Assembly (NCBI RefSeq): GCF_003815975.1
Contig: NZ_CP033932.1
Location: 62,001-126,000, forward strand
Direction: 5' to 3'
Source: Chryseobacterium bernardetii
GTDB lineage: Bacteria > Bacteroidota > Bacteroidia > Flavobacteriales > Weeksellaceae
DNA: 64,000 nucleotides
Below, piece by piece: positions 8,567-17,204 of this stretch (position 1 is its first letter; every line of letters starts with the position of its first letter). The position numbers and the translations under genes are program-made. The notes under the pieces are model-generated. The model saw nothing but the letters and a program-made list of their open reading frames with translations. It searched no databases and was not told where the DNA came from.

Positions 8567-9592
8567 CTAGTAAAATTCTTTCTTAGAAGCAGCTTCATTT
8601 CTTGCTTTTGCCAGCATCGGAATAGAAATAAGTCCCATTACCAGCATAATAACTATCTGAAGCGGCAGAGAAATAAAAGAATAGGTAAGTCCCATTTCAC
8701 CACCAAGATCAGCACTTTTTCCTACTGAGATAAATAAAGCCATAAAGCCATACTTCATAGCCAGATTATAGGCTCCAATTCCTCCACTTGCGGGGATAAT
8801 CATCCCAAGTGTTCCTACAACAATAATGAAGAAACCGTCTGCGAAGGTAAATGCTGAAGTTTCAGGAAGTGCAAAGCACACAAGATATGCTGCAAAATAA
8901 TAGCAAATCCAGATTCCTAATGTATATACTATGAACTTTCCTTTTTGTTTCAGCTTAAAAATAGTAGTTAGCCCCTGAAAAATACCATCAATAAAATTAA
9001 CAATCTTCCCTAAAAACGGAACGTTCGCCAACTTCTTTTTAAAGGCAAAAAATAAAACGGTACCTCCTATTAATACAGCAAGAACAAATAAAATTTTATT
9101 AGGGTTGATTGTAACCCCAGAATTTTCATAGAATGACAGAATTGCTTCATATTTAAACAATAATGTCAGACCAAGGAAACAAAGCATACATATCAAATCC
9201 ACTACCCTTTCCAGGATAATAGTTCCGAAAGATTTATCTACAGGTACTTTTTCCACACCATATAACGCTGTAGCTCTTGCCACCTCACCACTTCTGGGAA
9301 TCGTAAGGTTCATGAGATATCCAAATGAAATGGACCAGAGTGAATTGGAATTGGAAATCCTGTGCCCCATTGGCTCCAGCATCAGATTCCAGCGAATTGC
9401 TCTGAACCAATATGCCAAAAGCCCAAACACGGAAGCAAACAGTACCCAAAGATAGTTGGCCTTAGCCAATGACTGCTTAATCACTTTAAAATCAAGACCA
9501 CGTAAGGCAAGCCATAAAAAAAAGCCTGCAAAAGCAAGCGATATTACTATTGTAAGTATTGATTTTAAAGGACTTTTTGATGTTTTCTCCAT
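8567..9592 (-). CDS. Lysylphosphatidylglycerol synthase TM region/UPF0104-like flippase domain protein
   Basis: An integral membrane protein of 341 residues with about eight hydrophobic segments, beginning with one at residues ~11-30. It resembles the YbhN/UPF0104 family, which shares the flippase half of MprF; the motif ERVVDL near residue 128 and the GGIGAYNLA segment near 274 are typical. The substrate is unknown, presumably a lipid. The gene starts 3 bases after the panD stop, so panD and this gene form an operon, a common pairing in Bacteroidota. Confidence 0.88.
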   Translation of the reverse strand: MEKTSKSPLKSILTIVISLAFAGFFLWLALRGLDFKVIKQSLAKANYLWVLFASVFGLLAYWFRAIRWNLMLEPMGHRISNSNSLWSISFGYLMNLTIPRSGEVARATALYGVEKVPVDKSFGTIILERVVDLICMLCFLGLTLLFKYEAILSFYENSGVTINPNKILFVLAVLIGGTVLFFAFKKKLANVPFLGKIVNFIDGIFQGLTTIFKLKQKGKFIVYTLGIWICYYFAAYLVCFALPETSAFTFADGFFIIVVGTLGMIIPASGGIGAYNLAMKYGFMALFISVGKSADLGGEMGLTYSFISLPLQIVIMLVMGLISIPMLAKARNEAASKKEFY

Positions 9593-9595
9593 GAA

Positions 9596-9946
9596 CTAGG
9601 TAAGAAGGTTTGTTTTTTCATCCGGGAAAACGATCTTCGGCTGGAAGTCTTTTGCTTCTTCAGGCGTCATCTGTGCATAAGCAATAATGATGATGATATC
9701 ATCCTTCTGTACCTTTCTTGCAGCCGGCCCGTTAAGACATACTTCTCCGGATTTTCTTTTCCCTTTGATAACATAGGTATCAAAACGTTCTCCGTTATTT
9801 ACATTGACGATATAAACCCTTTCTCCCACTACCAATCCGGCAGCTTCAATCAGATCTTCATCTATCGTTATACTTCCTATATAATTAAGGTCTGAGGCTG
9901 TAACTCTTACCCTATGGATCTTGGACTTGAAAACTTCTATTAACAT
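9596..9946 (-). CDS. panD: Aspartate 1-decarboxylase precursor
   Basis: Makes beta-alanine from aspartate for pantothenate and coenzyme A. The pyruvoyl precursor is recognisable: self-cleavage between G24 and S25 (YIGSITID), with K9, Y22, R54, Y58 and N72 (LNGPAAR) all in place. At 116 residues it is the usual length. The start codon is four bases after a -7 box (9951-9958), so the mRNA may lack a leader. It is co-transcribed with the flippase-like gene. Confidence 0.96.
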
Positions 9947-9950
9947 GCTG

Positions 9951-9958
9951 CAAATTTA
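9951..9958 (-). promoter_or_regulatory. Promoter -7 box of panD, four bases from the ATG
   Basis: TAAATTTG on the minus strand ends exactly four bases before the panD ATG. Transcription would start at or beside the A of the start codon. Confidence 0.65.
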
Positions 9959-10281
9959 TTAATAAAAATTAATAAAACAGACCTTCACGACCATTAAAAA
10001 ACTCCCACAAACAAGGTGGTTTAATTTTATAAAACACAAAAAAAGAGATCATTACTTATATTATTAACAATTATATTCTTAAAAACATCAATACTTTGTA
10101 CACAATTTAGGATTTAATAAATACAGGAAATAATATTAACTTTTTGCTAAAGTCAATAAACATAAGCATTTGGCATGATTTTAGTAACCCGTAACGTAGA
10201 TTTTTCGTGAAAAACCGAATTATCATATTTTAACTGTTTTCACTGAAAAGTAAAAAAATTGTATAAGTTTTAATAAAAAAA
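9959..10281. other. Gene-free AT-rich stretch between panD and the HU gene
   Basis: About 320 bases with no open frame and very high AT content. It holds the divergent upstream regions of panD and the HU gene. I see no strong hairpin, repeat or RNA gene. The oligo-A and oligo-T tracts may give curved DNA upstream of the HU promoter. Confidence 0.6.
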
Positions 10282-10311
10282 TTGCACAATTAGAAAATAG
10301 TATTATATTTG
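10282..10311 (+). promoter_or_regulatory. Promoter of the HU gene
   Basis: TTG at 10282-10284 and TATATTTG at 10304-10311, 19 bases apart, match the Flavobacterium-type TTG-N17-23-TAnnTTTG promoter. The leader to the ATG at 10346 would be about 30 bases. Confidence 0.8.
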
Positions 10312-10345
10312 CTATAATTACGAACTAACTTTAATATTAAAAATT

Positions 10346-10636
10346 ATGAACAAGTCTGAATTAATCGACGCAATCGCAAAAGATGCAGGTATCACTAAAG
10401 TTGCAGCAAAAGCTGCTTTAGAATCTTTCATTTCTAACGTAACTTCTACTTTAAAGAAAAAAGACGGAAAAGTTTCTTTAGTAGGTTTCGGTACTTTCTC
10501 AGTAGCTGAGAGAGCAGCTAGACAAGGGATCAACCCTGCAACTAAAAAACCAATCAAAATTGCTGCTAAAAAAGTTGCTAAGTTTAAGGCTGGAGCTGAT
10601 TTATCAAACGCAGTTTCTGGTGCTAAGAAAAAATAA
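10346..10636 (+). CDS. HU family DNA-binding protein
   Basis: A 96-residue nucleoid protein that bends DNA as a dimer. It has the HU start MNKSELIDAIAKDAGITK, the core VGFGTFSV and the arm RQGINPATKKPIKI, with a lysine-rich tail. Codon choice is restricted and repetitive (GCT/GCA Ala, AAA Lys, GTA/GTT Val), as expected for a highly expressed gene. It stands alone between its own promoter and a strong terminator. A homologous IHF subunit is possible but HU is more likely. Confidence 0.95.
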   Translation: MNKSELIDAIAKDAGITKVAAKAALESFISNVTSTLKKKDGKVSLVGFGTFSVAERAARQGINPATKKPIKIAAKKVAKFKAGADLSNAVSGAKKK

Positions 10637-10659
10637 TCATTCAGATTACAAAAATTCAG

Positions 10660-10687
10660 GACCGCTTCATGGAAGCGGTCTTTTTTT
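10660..10687 (+). terminator. Terminator of the HU gene
   Basis: Perfect 8-bp stem GACCGCTT/AAGCGGTC with a 5-base loop and seven Ts immediately after it. Confidence 0.92.
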
Positions 10688-10741
10688 ATGTTCTATGACT
10701 GCAGATATTGGATGGGCAATAAAAAGATATCCATTAAAATA

Positions 10742-10770
10742 AATAAAGCGGACTAAAAGCCCGCTTTATT
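10742..10770 (-). terminator. Hairpin downstream of pdxH
   Basis: A 10-bp stem AATAAAGCGG/CCGCTTTATT with a 9-base loop. It lies 60 bases past the pdxH stop and has only a modest U-rich tail on the minus strand, so it is a probable rather than strong terminator. Confidence 0.65.
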
Positions 10771-10829
10771 CAATTTGCAGTAATAAGTATGACAAATTAT
10801 AATGTCATTAACTCCCTTCTCTTTTCTAT

Positions 10830-11471
10830 CTATGGAGCCAACCTTGAAATCTTCCAATCCAGGTCTTCTAACTGATATATAATTCTATCATGTAAGCGAT
10901 TAGGCCTTCCCTGCCAGAATTCTATTTCGTAAGGTTTTGCAATATATCCGCCCCAGTGAGCCGGTCTTGGAACTTCTGTGTTTTCGTATTCTTTTTCCAG
11001 CTCTTTTAATTTTCTTTCCAGAAACTCACGATCAGGAATTTCCTGGCTTTGTGGAGAAACTACAGCCCCTAGCTGGCTTCCCTTGGGCCTGGAATGAAAA
11101 TAACCGTCACTTAGGTTCTCTGCAACTTTTTCAAGATCAGCTTTGATAATGATCTGTCTTTCCAGGCTGGGCCAGAAAAAATGAAGGCATGCTTTATGGT
11201 TATTCTGAATTGCCTTTCCTTTTCTGCTGTTATAGTTGGTATAGAAAATAAATCCTTCGTGAGTGTATGCCTTCAACAATACCATTCTTGTTCTGGGACA
11301 GCCATCTTCCTCCACTGTAGAAAGCGCCATAGCATTAGCTTCTGAAACTTCAGGGCTCTCACTTGCATCCAAGAACCAGTCTCTAAACTGCTCAATCGGA
11401 TTTTGTTTTATCTCACTTTCAATAAGTTGGGATCTATCGTACACTTTTCTTTTGTCGTGCAGGTTTTCCAT
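10830..11471 (-). CDS. pdxH: Pyridoxamine/pyridoxine 5'-phosphate oxidase
   Basis: FMN enzyme that makes pyridoxal 5'-phosphate from PMP or PNP. Family motifs are plain: RMVLLKAY, FYTNYNSRKG (FMN phosphate), FHSRPKGSQLGA, and a C-terminal FWQGRPNRLHDR. At 213 residues it is full length. It is transcribed divergently from yqgE; the two ATGs are only 24 bases apart, so the yqgE -7 box overlaps the intergenic gap. Several PLP-type enzymes lie nearby (class III and IV aminotransferases), but this may be coincidental. Confidence 0.95.
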   Translation of the reverse strand: MENLHDKRKVYDRSQLIESEIKQNPIEQFRDWFLDASESPEVSEANAMALSTVEEDGCPRTRMVLLKAYTHEGFIFYTNYNSRKGKAIQNNHKACLHFFWPSLERQIIIKADLEKVAENLSDGYFHSRPKGSQLGAVVSPQSQEIPDREFLERKLKELEKEYENTEVPRPAHWGGYIAKPYEIEFWQGRPNRLHDRIIYQLEDLDWKISRLAP

Positions 11472-11484
11472 AAATATTTTTTAT

Positions 11485-11492
11485 TAAATTTG
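11485..11492 (+). promoter_or_regulatory. Promoter -7 box of yqgE, three bases from the ATG
   Basis: TAAATTTG ends three bases before the ATG at 11496. It supports that start over longer in-frame starts that would overlap pdxH, and predicts a leaderless mRNA. Confidence 0.65.
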
Positions 11493-11495
11493 AGT

Positions 11496-12047
11496 ATGAA
11501 TCACTCATACAAAGGTAAAATATTAATCTCGACACCTGACATTTCCGGCGATATTTTTTCCCGATCGGTAGTATTGGTTATTGAACATAATGAAAGCGGA
11601 GCTTTTGGATTGATCCTGAATAAAAAAAACAGCCAGATGAGCAGTAAATTCAAGGATTTCTTTGATTTTAAAATCGAGGTATATGATGGTGGCCCTGTGG
11701 AAAATGACAAGGTATTTTTTATAGTGAAAGGTGATGAAAAAGTAACTGAAATATACACAGACATCACTGATGAATATTATCTTACCGAAGATATTGAACG
11801 TATCATCAATGCTGTATTAGCCAATGAACTGGACATTCACAATGTAAAAATCTTTTCAGGATATTCCGGTTGGGCCCCGAATCAACTGGACAGTGAAGTT
11901 CAGAGAAAAATGTGGACCGTAGTGGATGTTTACAACCTTGATTATACTCTTCCGAATGACCAGACCTTGTGGAAATCCATCATGCAGAACCTTGGTGGAG
12001 AATTTTTACTTTGGGCCAACTCCCCTGAGGATATTTCATTAAATTAA
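11496..12047 (+). CDS. YqgE/AlgH family protein
   Basis: A 183-residue DUF179 protein. The family signatures are present: KGKILISTPDISGDIFSRSVV, the LVIEHNESGAFGLILNK motif and FSGYSGWAPNQLDSE. The function of YqgE/AlgH is not settled; homologues are cytoplasmic and were first tied to alginate regulation. The ATG at 11496 is chosen because the family begins with this MNHSYKGK-like segment and a promoter box sits just before it. The frame is open further upstream, across the pdxH start, but that stretch is not conserved-looking. Confidence 0.92.
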   Translation: MNHSYKGKILISTPDISGDIFSRSVVLVIEHNESGAFGLILNKKNSQMSSKFKDFFDFKIEVYDGGPVENDKVFFIVKGDEKVTEIYTDITDEYYLTEDIERIINAVLANELDIHNVKIFSGYSGWAPNQLDSEVQRKMWTVVDVYNLDYTLPNDQTLWKSIMQNLGGEFLLWANSPEDISLN

Positions 12048-12151
12048 CAATATCCCTTTCATATGATTAAAAATAATTAACAAATTTTAAGATTCTGTTA
12101 ACCAATTTTAAAGAAAGTTTTTCCGTTCTTTGAAAAACCAAAATCACTGAA

Positions 12152-12736
12152 ATGAAAGGTACTACATTACTTGCTTTATCAATCTTTTCGACCGTTTTTT
12201 TATCATTTACTCCTCTTAACAAGAAATACATTGTCATAGACGCCGGCCATGGCGGAAATGATCATGGCGCTGTATTTGGTAATTTTAATGAAAAAGATAT
12301 CACATTAAGTATTGCAAAGGAAATACAAAAACTTAATGGAAATCACGATGAATATGAGGTGATTTTAATAAGAAATGAAGATACTTATCCCAGCCTTTCG
12401 GAAAGAACCAATCAAATTAATACACTGAACCCTGAAATGGTAATTTCACTTCATGTTAATACTTCTCCTCAGAAGGAGACTTCTATACATGGTACAGAAC
12501 TGTATGTTCAAAATTCAGAAGAATCTAAGAAACTGGCAGGGAAAATTTATAAAAAATTTAAGGTCCGTAAAATTGAGGAGCGTAGCAACCTTCATATTTT
12601 AAGAGAAACAAAAGCTCCTGCCGTACTGGTTGAATTAGGCTTCATCAACAATACTGCAGACAGGACTTACATTACCAGTGAAAACGGCCAAAAAGAAATC
12701 GCACAGAAATTTGTTGACATCATCAACGGAAACTAA
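12152..12736 (+). CDS. N-acetylmuramoyl-L-alanine amidase (amidase_3 family)
   Basis: Zinc amidase that cleaves the amide between MurNAc and L-Ala in peptidoglycan. After an N-terminal hydrophobic segment (residues ~3-17, signal or anchor), the catalytic domain shows IDAGHGG (zinc His), SLHVN (second zinc His) and VELGFINN (catalytic Glu). At 194 residues it is a minimal catalytic domain without SPOR or LysM repeats. It is probably exported to the periplasm. It lies about 105 bases after yqgE; the gap shows no clear terminator. Confidence 0.92.
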   Translation: MKGTTLLALSIFSTVFLSFTPLNKKYIVIDAGHGGNDHGAVFGNFNEKDITLSIAKEIQKLNGNHDEYEVILIRNEDTYPSLSERTNQINTLNPEMVISLHVNTSPQKETSIHGTELYVQNSEESKKLAGKIYKKFKVRKIEERSNLHILRETKAPAVLVELGFINNTADRTYITSENGQKEIAQKFVDIINGN

Positions 12737-12818
12737 ATAAAGAAACAATTTCTGATTTACTCAGAATAAAACCCGGTAAAGGACTTTGTAACTTTGTTGT
12801 TTACCGGGTTTGTCAATT

Positions 12819-13634
12819 TTATGAATTAAAACTCTTTTTCCAACTTTCTACCAATTCTGTAAATCGGGAAGTTTCAAAGGTCTTATTCCTTATTTTACCT
12901 ACAGAAAATATGCCTTTCTCATCAGAAATCATTAAAATCTCTTCCGCTTTCTGAGATTCGAATGCAATAATCTCGTGTTCCTGGATATCCGCCAGGTTAT
13001 TTTTATGTAAAAAAGTAACGAAGTTTTCCATTAAAGGAGAAATGTAGGCCCCTTCTGTCTGCTTTGGAACTTTAATGACATCTCCTTCCATAAATAAAAG
13101 GTTACCTGAAGTAGTACGGGCAATTCTTTTATTGGGATTTAAAAGGATCACATCATCAAGATCATTTTCCTGGGCATAAATTGCTCCGTAGATATTTTCC
13201 GGACAGTGCACCCTTATATTGCTTAAAAGGTTATTATTCACGTTAATTTCCTTAATGAGGTCCAGCTCCAGAGGTCTATGATAAACCGCCAGCATATCTT
13301 CCGTTTCTTCTACTTCATAAAAATAGGAAATTGAGGATTTTGCTAATGTTACTGCATCCTGATTTCTAAATACCTGGAAATTGATAATCCCGTTCTGTAT
13401 TCCTTTCTCATCTATAACTTCCTTTTGGAACAGTGACTGGAAAAACTCCAATGTATAGGTTAGAGGAATATTCATTCTCATCTTTCTCATGGAAGCCATC
13501 AGGAAGAAATAACATTCTTCATCCATGATCAATCTGCCGTCTCTTACAAAGAAAGAAACCTTCACTGCATCGCCCCAAAGAAAGGCTCTGTTCTTCACAT
13601 TCAATGCGTCTGATGTAAAATATTGATTTTCCAA
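12819..13634 (-). CDS. Class IV aminotransferase-fold protein, catalytic lysine apparently missing
   Basis: The fold of the branched-chain aminotransferase/aminodeoxychorismate lyase family is seen over 271 residues: N-terminal LNVKNRAFLWGDAV, central EINVNNNLLSN, DDVILLN and TTSGNLLF. In active relatives a PLP lysine lies three residues before the conserved Asn of K-x-x-N; here that site reads Asn131. The glutamate that binds the PLP ring nitrogen before the TSGN motif reads Arg173. It therefore looks degenerate, or uses a different chemistry. The best start is a TTG at 13634; I found no in-frame ATG nearby. It could have a role in the folate pathway if active. Confidence 0.8.
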   Translation of the reverse strand: MENQYFTSDALNVKNRAFLWGDAVKVSFFVRDGRLIMDEECYFFLMASMRKMRMNIPLTYTLEFFQSLFQKEVIDEKGIQNGIINFQVFRNQDAVTLAKSSISYFYEVEETEDMLAVYHRPLELDLIKEINVNNNLLSNIRVHCPENIYGAIYAQENDLDDVILLNPNKRIARTTSGNLLFMEGDVIKVPKQTEGAYISPLMENFVTFLHKNNLADIQEHEIIAFESQKAEEILMISDEKGIFSVGKIRNKTFETSRFTELVESWKKSFNS

Positions 13635-13712
13635 TTTTCGATGTGATTTTTTTATAAAAAAATAATGAACGATAAATCGTTCATCAGTTTTATCATTTGA
13701 TACAGTCCTGCA

Positions 13713-14099
13713 TTATGCAGCACCTAATTTTATTCTAAGGTTTTCAATAAGATTTTCCCAATACATTGCGTTTTCATCTTCATCACCTTCTTCACAGAAA
13801 TCAGTAATATTCAGTGACAGATCTTCTGTAATATCATCTATTACGATTGTCATTTCAAAGAAGTTTTTAGTTCCTTCGTCTTCTTCCCATCTGAAACGCA
13901 CGAAACCTTCGGGCTTATATCTGATCAAAGTGGCCTTTTCAGCAGGTCCTCCACCCCAGCTAAAAAAGAAATCATCGCCTTTCTCTGTAACCTCATCCGC
14001 AAACCATTCAGACAACCCCTCTGCAGTAGCCAGATATTCATATAAAATCTCTGATAAACAATGCATTGGAAATTCGTAATGGACTTTATGTTTCGCCAT
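13713..14099 (-). CDS. START-like domain protein
   Basis: A 128-residue SRPBCC/AHSA1-like protein. The pattern KVHYEFPMHCLSEILYEYLATAEGLSEWFADEV is typical of Bacteroidota START-like domains, which form a helix-grip ligand pocket; the ligand is unknown. It is very acidic toward the C-terminus (CEEGDEDENA). The ATG at 14099 is preferred; an in-frame TTG at 14126 adds nine charged residues. It is transcribed in the same direction as the class IV aminotransferase-like gene, 80 bases away. Confidence 0.85.
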   Translation of the reverse strand: MAKHKVHYEFPMHCLSEILYEYLATAEGLSEWFADEVTEKGDDFFFSWGGGPAEKATLIRYKPEGFVRFRWEEDEGTKNFFEMTIVIDDITEDLSLNITDFCEEGDEDENAMYWENLIENLRIKLGAA

Positions 14100-14253
14100 A
14101 TAATCTTTGTTTTTATCGTCCCGCAATATATAAATTAATTTTTTTATTACACAAAATTGCAGTTACTTTTTTAAAGAATATGCATGATATTTATCAGAGA
14201 TTATAAATATGTATTATGTTAAGTATAACGCTTTAAAACTGCCATGTAAGGCA

Positions 14254-14280
14254 TAAAAAAAATCTCTCCGTTTGGAGAGA
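14254..14280 (-). terminator. Terminator of the class III aminotransferase gene
   Basis: A 7-bp stem TCTCTCC/GGAGAGA with a 4-base loop; on the minus strand it is followed by a run of eight to nine Us (14254-14262). Confidence 0.85.
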
Positions 14281-14288
14281 CATTATCT

Positions 14289-15470
14289 TTAATTTTCATT
14301 AAGAATATCCAGTATTATCTGGCAGCCCTTTCTGATTTCGTCTTTTGAAATTGTAAGTGGCGGAGAAATTCTCAAATATTCATTTCTGTATAACTGCCAG
14401 AAAACAATAAGACCATTTTCCATGCATTTTTTAGCTACATTTAAGGTGTATTCCGGTTCTCCAAGGTTTACAGCGAGCATTAATCCTTTACCATTGATAT
14501 TTTTAATCTTAGGATGCACTAAAAGTTCTCTGAACAGTTTTTCTTTTTCATCCACGTCATTCATCAGTCCACTATCCAGAACTTCTTTTAAAGTTGCATA
14601 GCTTGCTGCTGCAATCAGTGGATTTCCTCCAAAAGTAGTAATATGCCCCAGCTTTGGAGAATGAGACAATGTTTCCATAATTTTCGCAGAGCTCATGAAT
14701 GCTCCTACGGGAACTCCGCCTCCCATACCTTTACCCATAACAAGGATATCCGGAACAATTCCAAAATGTTCAAATGAAAAGAGCTTTCCTGTTCTTCCAA
14801 AACCGGGTTGGATCTCGTCCAGAATCAGAAGCGCTCCTACTTCCTCACATCTTCTCTTCAGTTTGATCAGGTAGTCATCATTGGGAACCAGAAATCCTGC
14901 TGCTCCCTGAATGGTTTCCAAAATAACACAAGCTGTTTTCTCCGTGATCTTATCAAATTCATTCTCATTATTAAATTCAATAAAAGTTACCATCGGCAAT
15001 AACGGGCGGAACTCTCTTTTATGGTTTTCATTTCCTGAAACACTTAATGCCCCATGGGTATTTCCATGATAAGAATTTTTAAAGGAAACAATTTCTTCTC
15101 TTCCGGTATATCTTTTAGCCAGTTTCAGACTTCCGTCAATAGCTTCTGCTCCGCTATTTACCAGGTATGTAACTTCTAAAGGGTCCGGAGTAGCTTCTGC
15201 CAGCAATTTACATAATGCAACCGGCTTTTCCTGAGCATATTCCCCATACACCATTACGTGAAGATATTTATCGGTCTGTTCCTTAATAGCATTGACTATT
15301 TTCGGATGTGAATGTCCTAATGTATTGGCAGAAACTCCTGCTACAAAATCAAGATATTTTCTTCCGTCTGTACCGTAAATATAACTTCCTTCTGCCTTTT
15401 CAACTTCAAAGCCTGCAGCAAATTTTGTGGTTTGTGCCTGATATATATAAAAATCTTTATGCATTTCCAT
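14289..15470 (-). CDS. Class III aminotransferase (aspartate aminotransferase family)
   Basis: PLP-dependent aminotransferase of the acetylornithine/ornithine/4-aminobutyrate group. The PLP lysine is K247 in VMGKGMGGG. VNSGAEAIDGSLKLAKR, SFKNSYHGNTHGALS and LILDEIQPGFGRTGK are standard cofactor-pocket motifs. The substrate cannot be fixed from sequence alone. At 393 residues it is full length. I placed the start at the ATG at 15470; a TTG at 15491 would add seven residues, and a second ATG lies at 15464. It appears monocistronic. Confidence 0.9.
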   Translation of the reverse strand: MEMHKDFYIYQAQTTKFAAGFEVEKAEGSYIYGTDGRKYLDFVAGVSANTLGHSHPKIVNAIKEQTDKYLHVMVYGEYAQEKPVALCKLLAEATPDPLEVTYLVNSGAEAIDGSLKLAKRYTGREEIVSFKNSYHGNTHGALSVSGNENHKREFRPLLPMVTFIEFNNENEFDKITEKTACVILETIQGAAGFLVPNDDYLIKLKRRCEEVGALLILDEIQPGFGRTGKLFSFEHFGIVPDILVMGKGMGGGVPVGAFMSSAKIMETLSHSPKLGHITTFGGNPLIAAASYATLKEVLDSGLMNDVDEKEKLFRELLVHPKIKNINGKGLMLAVNLGEPEYTLNVAKKCMENGLIVFWQLYRNEYLRISPPLTISKDEIRKGCQIILDILNEN

Positions 15471-15597
15471 TGTCTCGAAAAATTTCAGCAAAGCTATAAA
15501 AGATTCGCCAAATGCCGAAATTATTGCCGGAGAATAAAAATATCACCCTTAATTACTTAAGAGTGATATTAAATGAAATATTAAGATTCGTTTAAAC

Positions 15598-16374
15598 TTA
15601 TAATACTTTTTCCACAGTTACATAACTGTCGGTGGTAACGGTATAATTGGTTGTACCACTTACCTCCGTAATAGACTCCAGGGTAATATATTGCCCCTGA
15701 ACTGCATATACTGAAATATCCAGGCTAATCTTCCTGTTGGTTCCGTCAAAATTAACCGTGTCTTCCAGCAATTGAAACTTTTTCACATCATTCAGGTATA
15801 AACTGGCCCCTAATCTATTGCTAAATGTTCCGGCTGGGCCTGTAAAGGTAAGGCTCACATTAACTCTGTATAATCCAGTCTGTCTGACATACAACCTGTT
15901 AAGATCAGCTCCTGTTGTAGGAACATTAGTTTTCAGTTTTAAAGGATCAGCAAGGAAATTAGGTTTATCAACAGTATTATTGATGGGTAAAAAAGCGGTA
16001 CCATCAGTAGTGGAAACAGAATTCAACCTAAACCTTGAAATATTATCAGATTCTATTTCAAAAGCTTTGCTCCATACGAGCCCGTCAAAAACCATTACCT
16101 GGCCTGTACTTTTAACAAACAGCAGCATTCCTCTCAATTCCTCTATTCTGGTTGCCGGGGCACTTGCTCCTGTGTAAGGAAGGTCTGTTACTGCGTTTAC
16201 AGCCGGAAGCCCGAAACCTTTCACACCTGCTGCCTCACTGGTATTAGTGATATACATCATTACGCGGTCATTTCCACTGGCATTAGAGTCCGGATTGGCA
16301 ATACTGGTGAAATTCACCTGTGCACTGTAAATATTGATAGCCAATAAAGACAGTCCGAATATATATTTTTTCAT
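15598..16374 (-). CDS. Secreted beta-sandwich protein, third of three paralogues
   Basis: A signal peptide (residues 1-18, ending YSAQ) directs export. The N-terminal half has a pattern of short repeated turns with RGMLLFVKSTGQVMVFDGLVW, resembling the tail-fibre-like segments of flavobacterial surface proteins. The C-terminal ~130 residues read like a C1q/TNF-type jelly roll (RQTGLYRVNVSLTF, SLYLNDVKKF). I do not recognise a named family. It is the last gene of a three-gene minus-strand operon, with one base between it and the gene before. No Por-sorting domain or anchor is visible. Confidence 0.8.
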   Translation of the reverse strand: MKKYIFGLSLLAINIYSAQVNFTSIANPDSNASGNDRVMMYITNTSEAAGVKGFGLPAVNAVTDLPYTGASAPATRIEELRGMLLFVKSTGQVMVFDGLVWSKAFEIESDNISRFRLNSVSTTDGTAFLPINNTVDKPNFLADPLKLKTNVPTTGADLNRLYVRQTGLYRVNVSLTFTGPAGTFSNRLGASLYLNDVKKFQLLEDTVNFDGTNRKISLDISVYAVQGQYITLESITEVSGTTNYTVTTDSYVTVEKVL

Positions 16375-16375
16375 C

Positions 16376-17203
16376 TTAATAAGCTTTAATTAAACGTGCT
16401 GCGAGATAGGAATTGATTGAATTGGAATCTGTACCATATGCGGAAAGAGACCCTCCTGACCCTCCAATGGTCCTGATGGTAGGAATAACTCTTAATTCTG
16501 CTCCTGCCGGTAAAGAAAGAGTCTGGGCGAAACTGCATGTTTTGTTTCCGTTGGTATCGATAACAAATATCAGCGAATAATTGGATTTGGTGACAATAGT
16601 TTCCCAGTTTCCGGTAGGTGTATATCTCACCTGCAGTGTCAGTTTAAATTCCGTTACCCCAATCTGAGCTCCAAGAGATCCGCCTGTAAAACCTAAAGCT
16701 GCGCCTACATCATAAATCCCGGCCTGCTTTATCGTTACATTAGTTGCATTTTTTAATGTAAGATTATCTACAAGAACTTCACTTTTATCATCCGGAGCTA
16801 AATAAACAGCAGAACCTGTTGAAAGACATATTCCTAAACCAAAAGCGATACAAGGAATGGAAATCCCTGAAGAAATTCCTAATCTAGAGCCTTTAGGCTG
16901 GTAAATTCCCTGAATCTGTTTGGCAGGATTCCATGCATAGCCATCATATTTATAATACTGATCATCAGCCTTGCTGTAGATAAGTCCGCCTATCAGGTTT
17001 GGATAGTCATTAAATAAATCTGTTACTCCTGCATTATACTGCGGAAATGAAGTAAAACTATTGGAATATGGCAGTATGGCTCCTTTGGTTCCGTCCAGAA
17101 CTTTTACGATATTTTTACTACTATAAATATCTCCACCAATACCGACCTGGGACTGAAAAAAGTATTGGCTAAAAAGTGCTATAATTAATGTAACCTTTTT
17201 CAT
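16376..17203 (-). CDS. Secreted beta-sandwich protein, second of three paralogues
   Basis: A 275-residue exported protein; the signal peptide ends about residue 19 (YFFQSQ). The mature start QVGIGGDIYSSKN resembles the first mature residues of its neighbour (QVGISKA). A LIGGLIYSKADDQYYKYDGYAW segment is the counterpart of the turn-W motif in the paralogues, then a glycine-rich, strand-rich C-terminal half (ITIKQAGIYDVGAALGF-like). The family and ligand are unknown. Its stop and the next start are one base apart, so the three proteins are likely made together. Confidence 0.8.
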   Translation of the reverse strand: MKKVTLIIALFSQYFFQSQVGIGGDIYSSKNIVKVLDGTKGAILPYSNSFTSFPQYNAGVTDLFNDYPNLIGGLIYSKADDQYYKYDGYAWNPAKQIQGIYQPKGSRLGISSGISIPCIAFGLGICLSTGSAVYLAPDDKSEVLVDNLTLKNATNVTIKQAGIYDVGAALGFTGGSLGAQIGVTEFKLTLQVRYTPTGNWETIVTKSNYSLIFVIDTNGNKTCSFAQTLSLPAGAELRVIPTIRTIGGSGGSLSAYGTDSNSINSYLAARLIKAY

Positions 17204-17204
17204 C

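Noticed and set aside
11403..11495. Longer N-terminus for YqgE starting at a TTG inside pdxH
   Set aside because: It overlaps the divergent pdxH start and contains no conserved sequence, and a -7 box lies just before the ATG at 11496.
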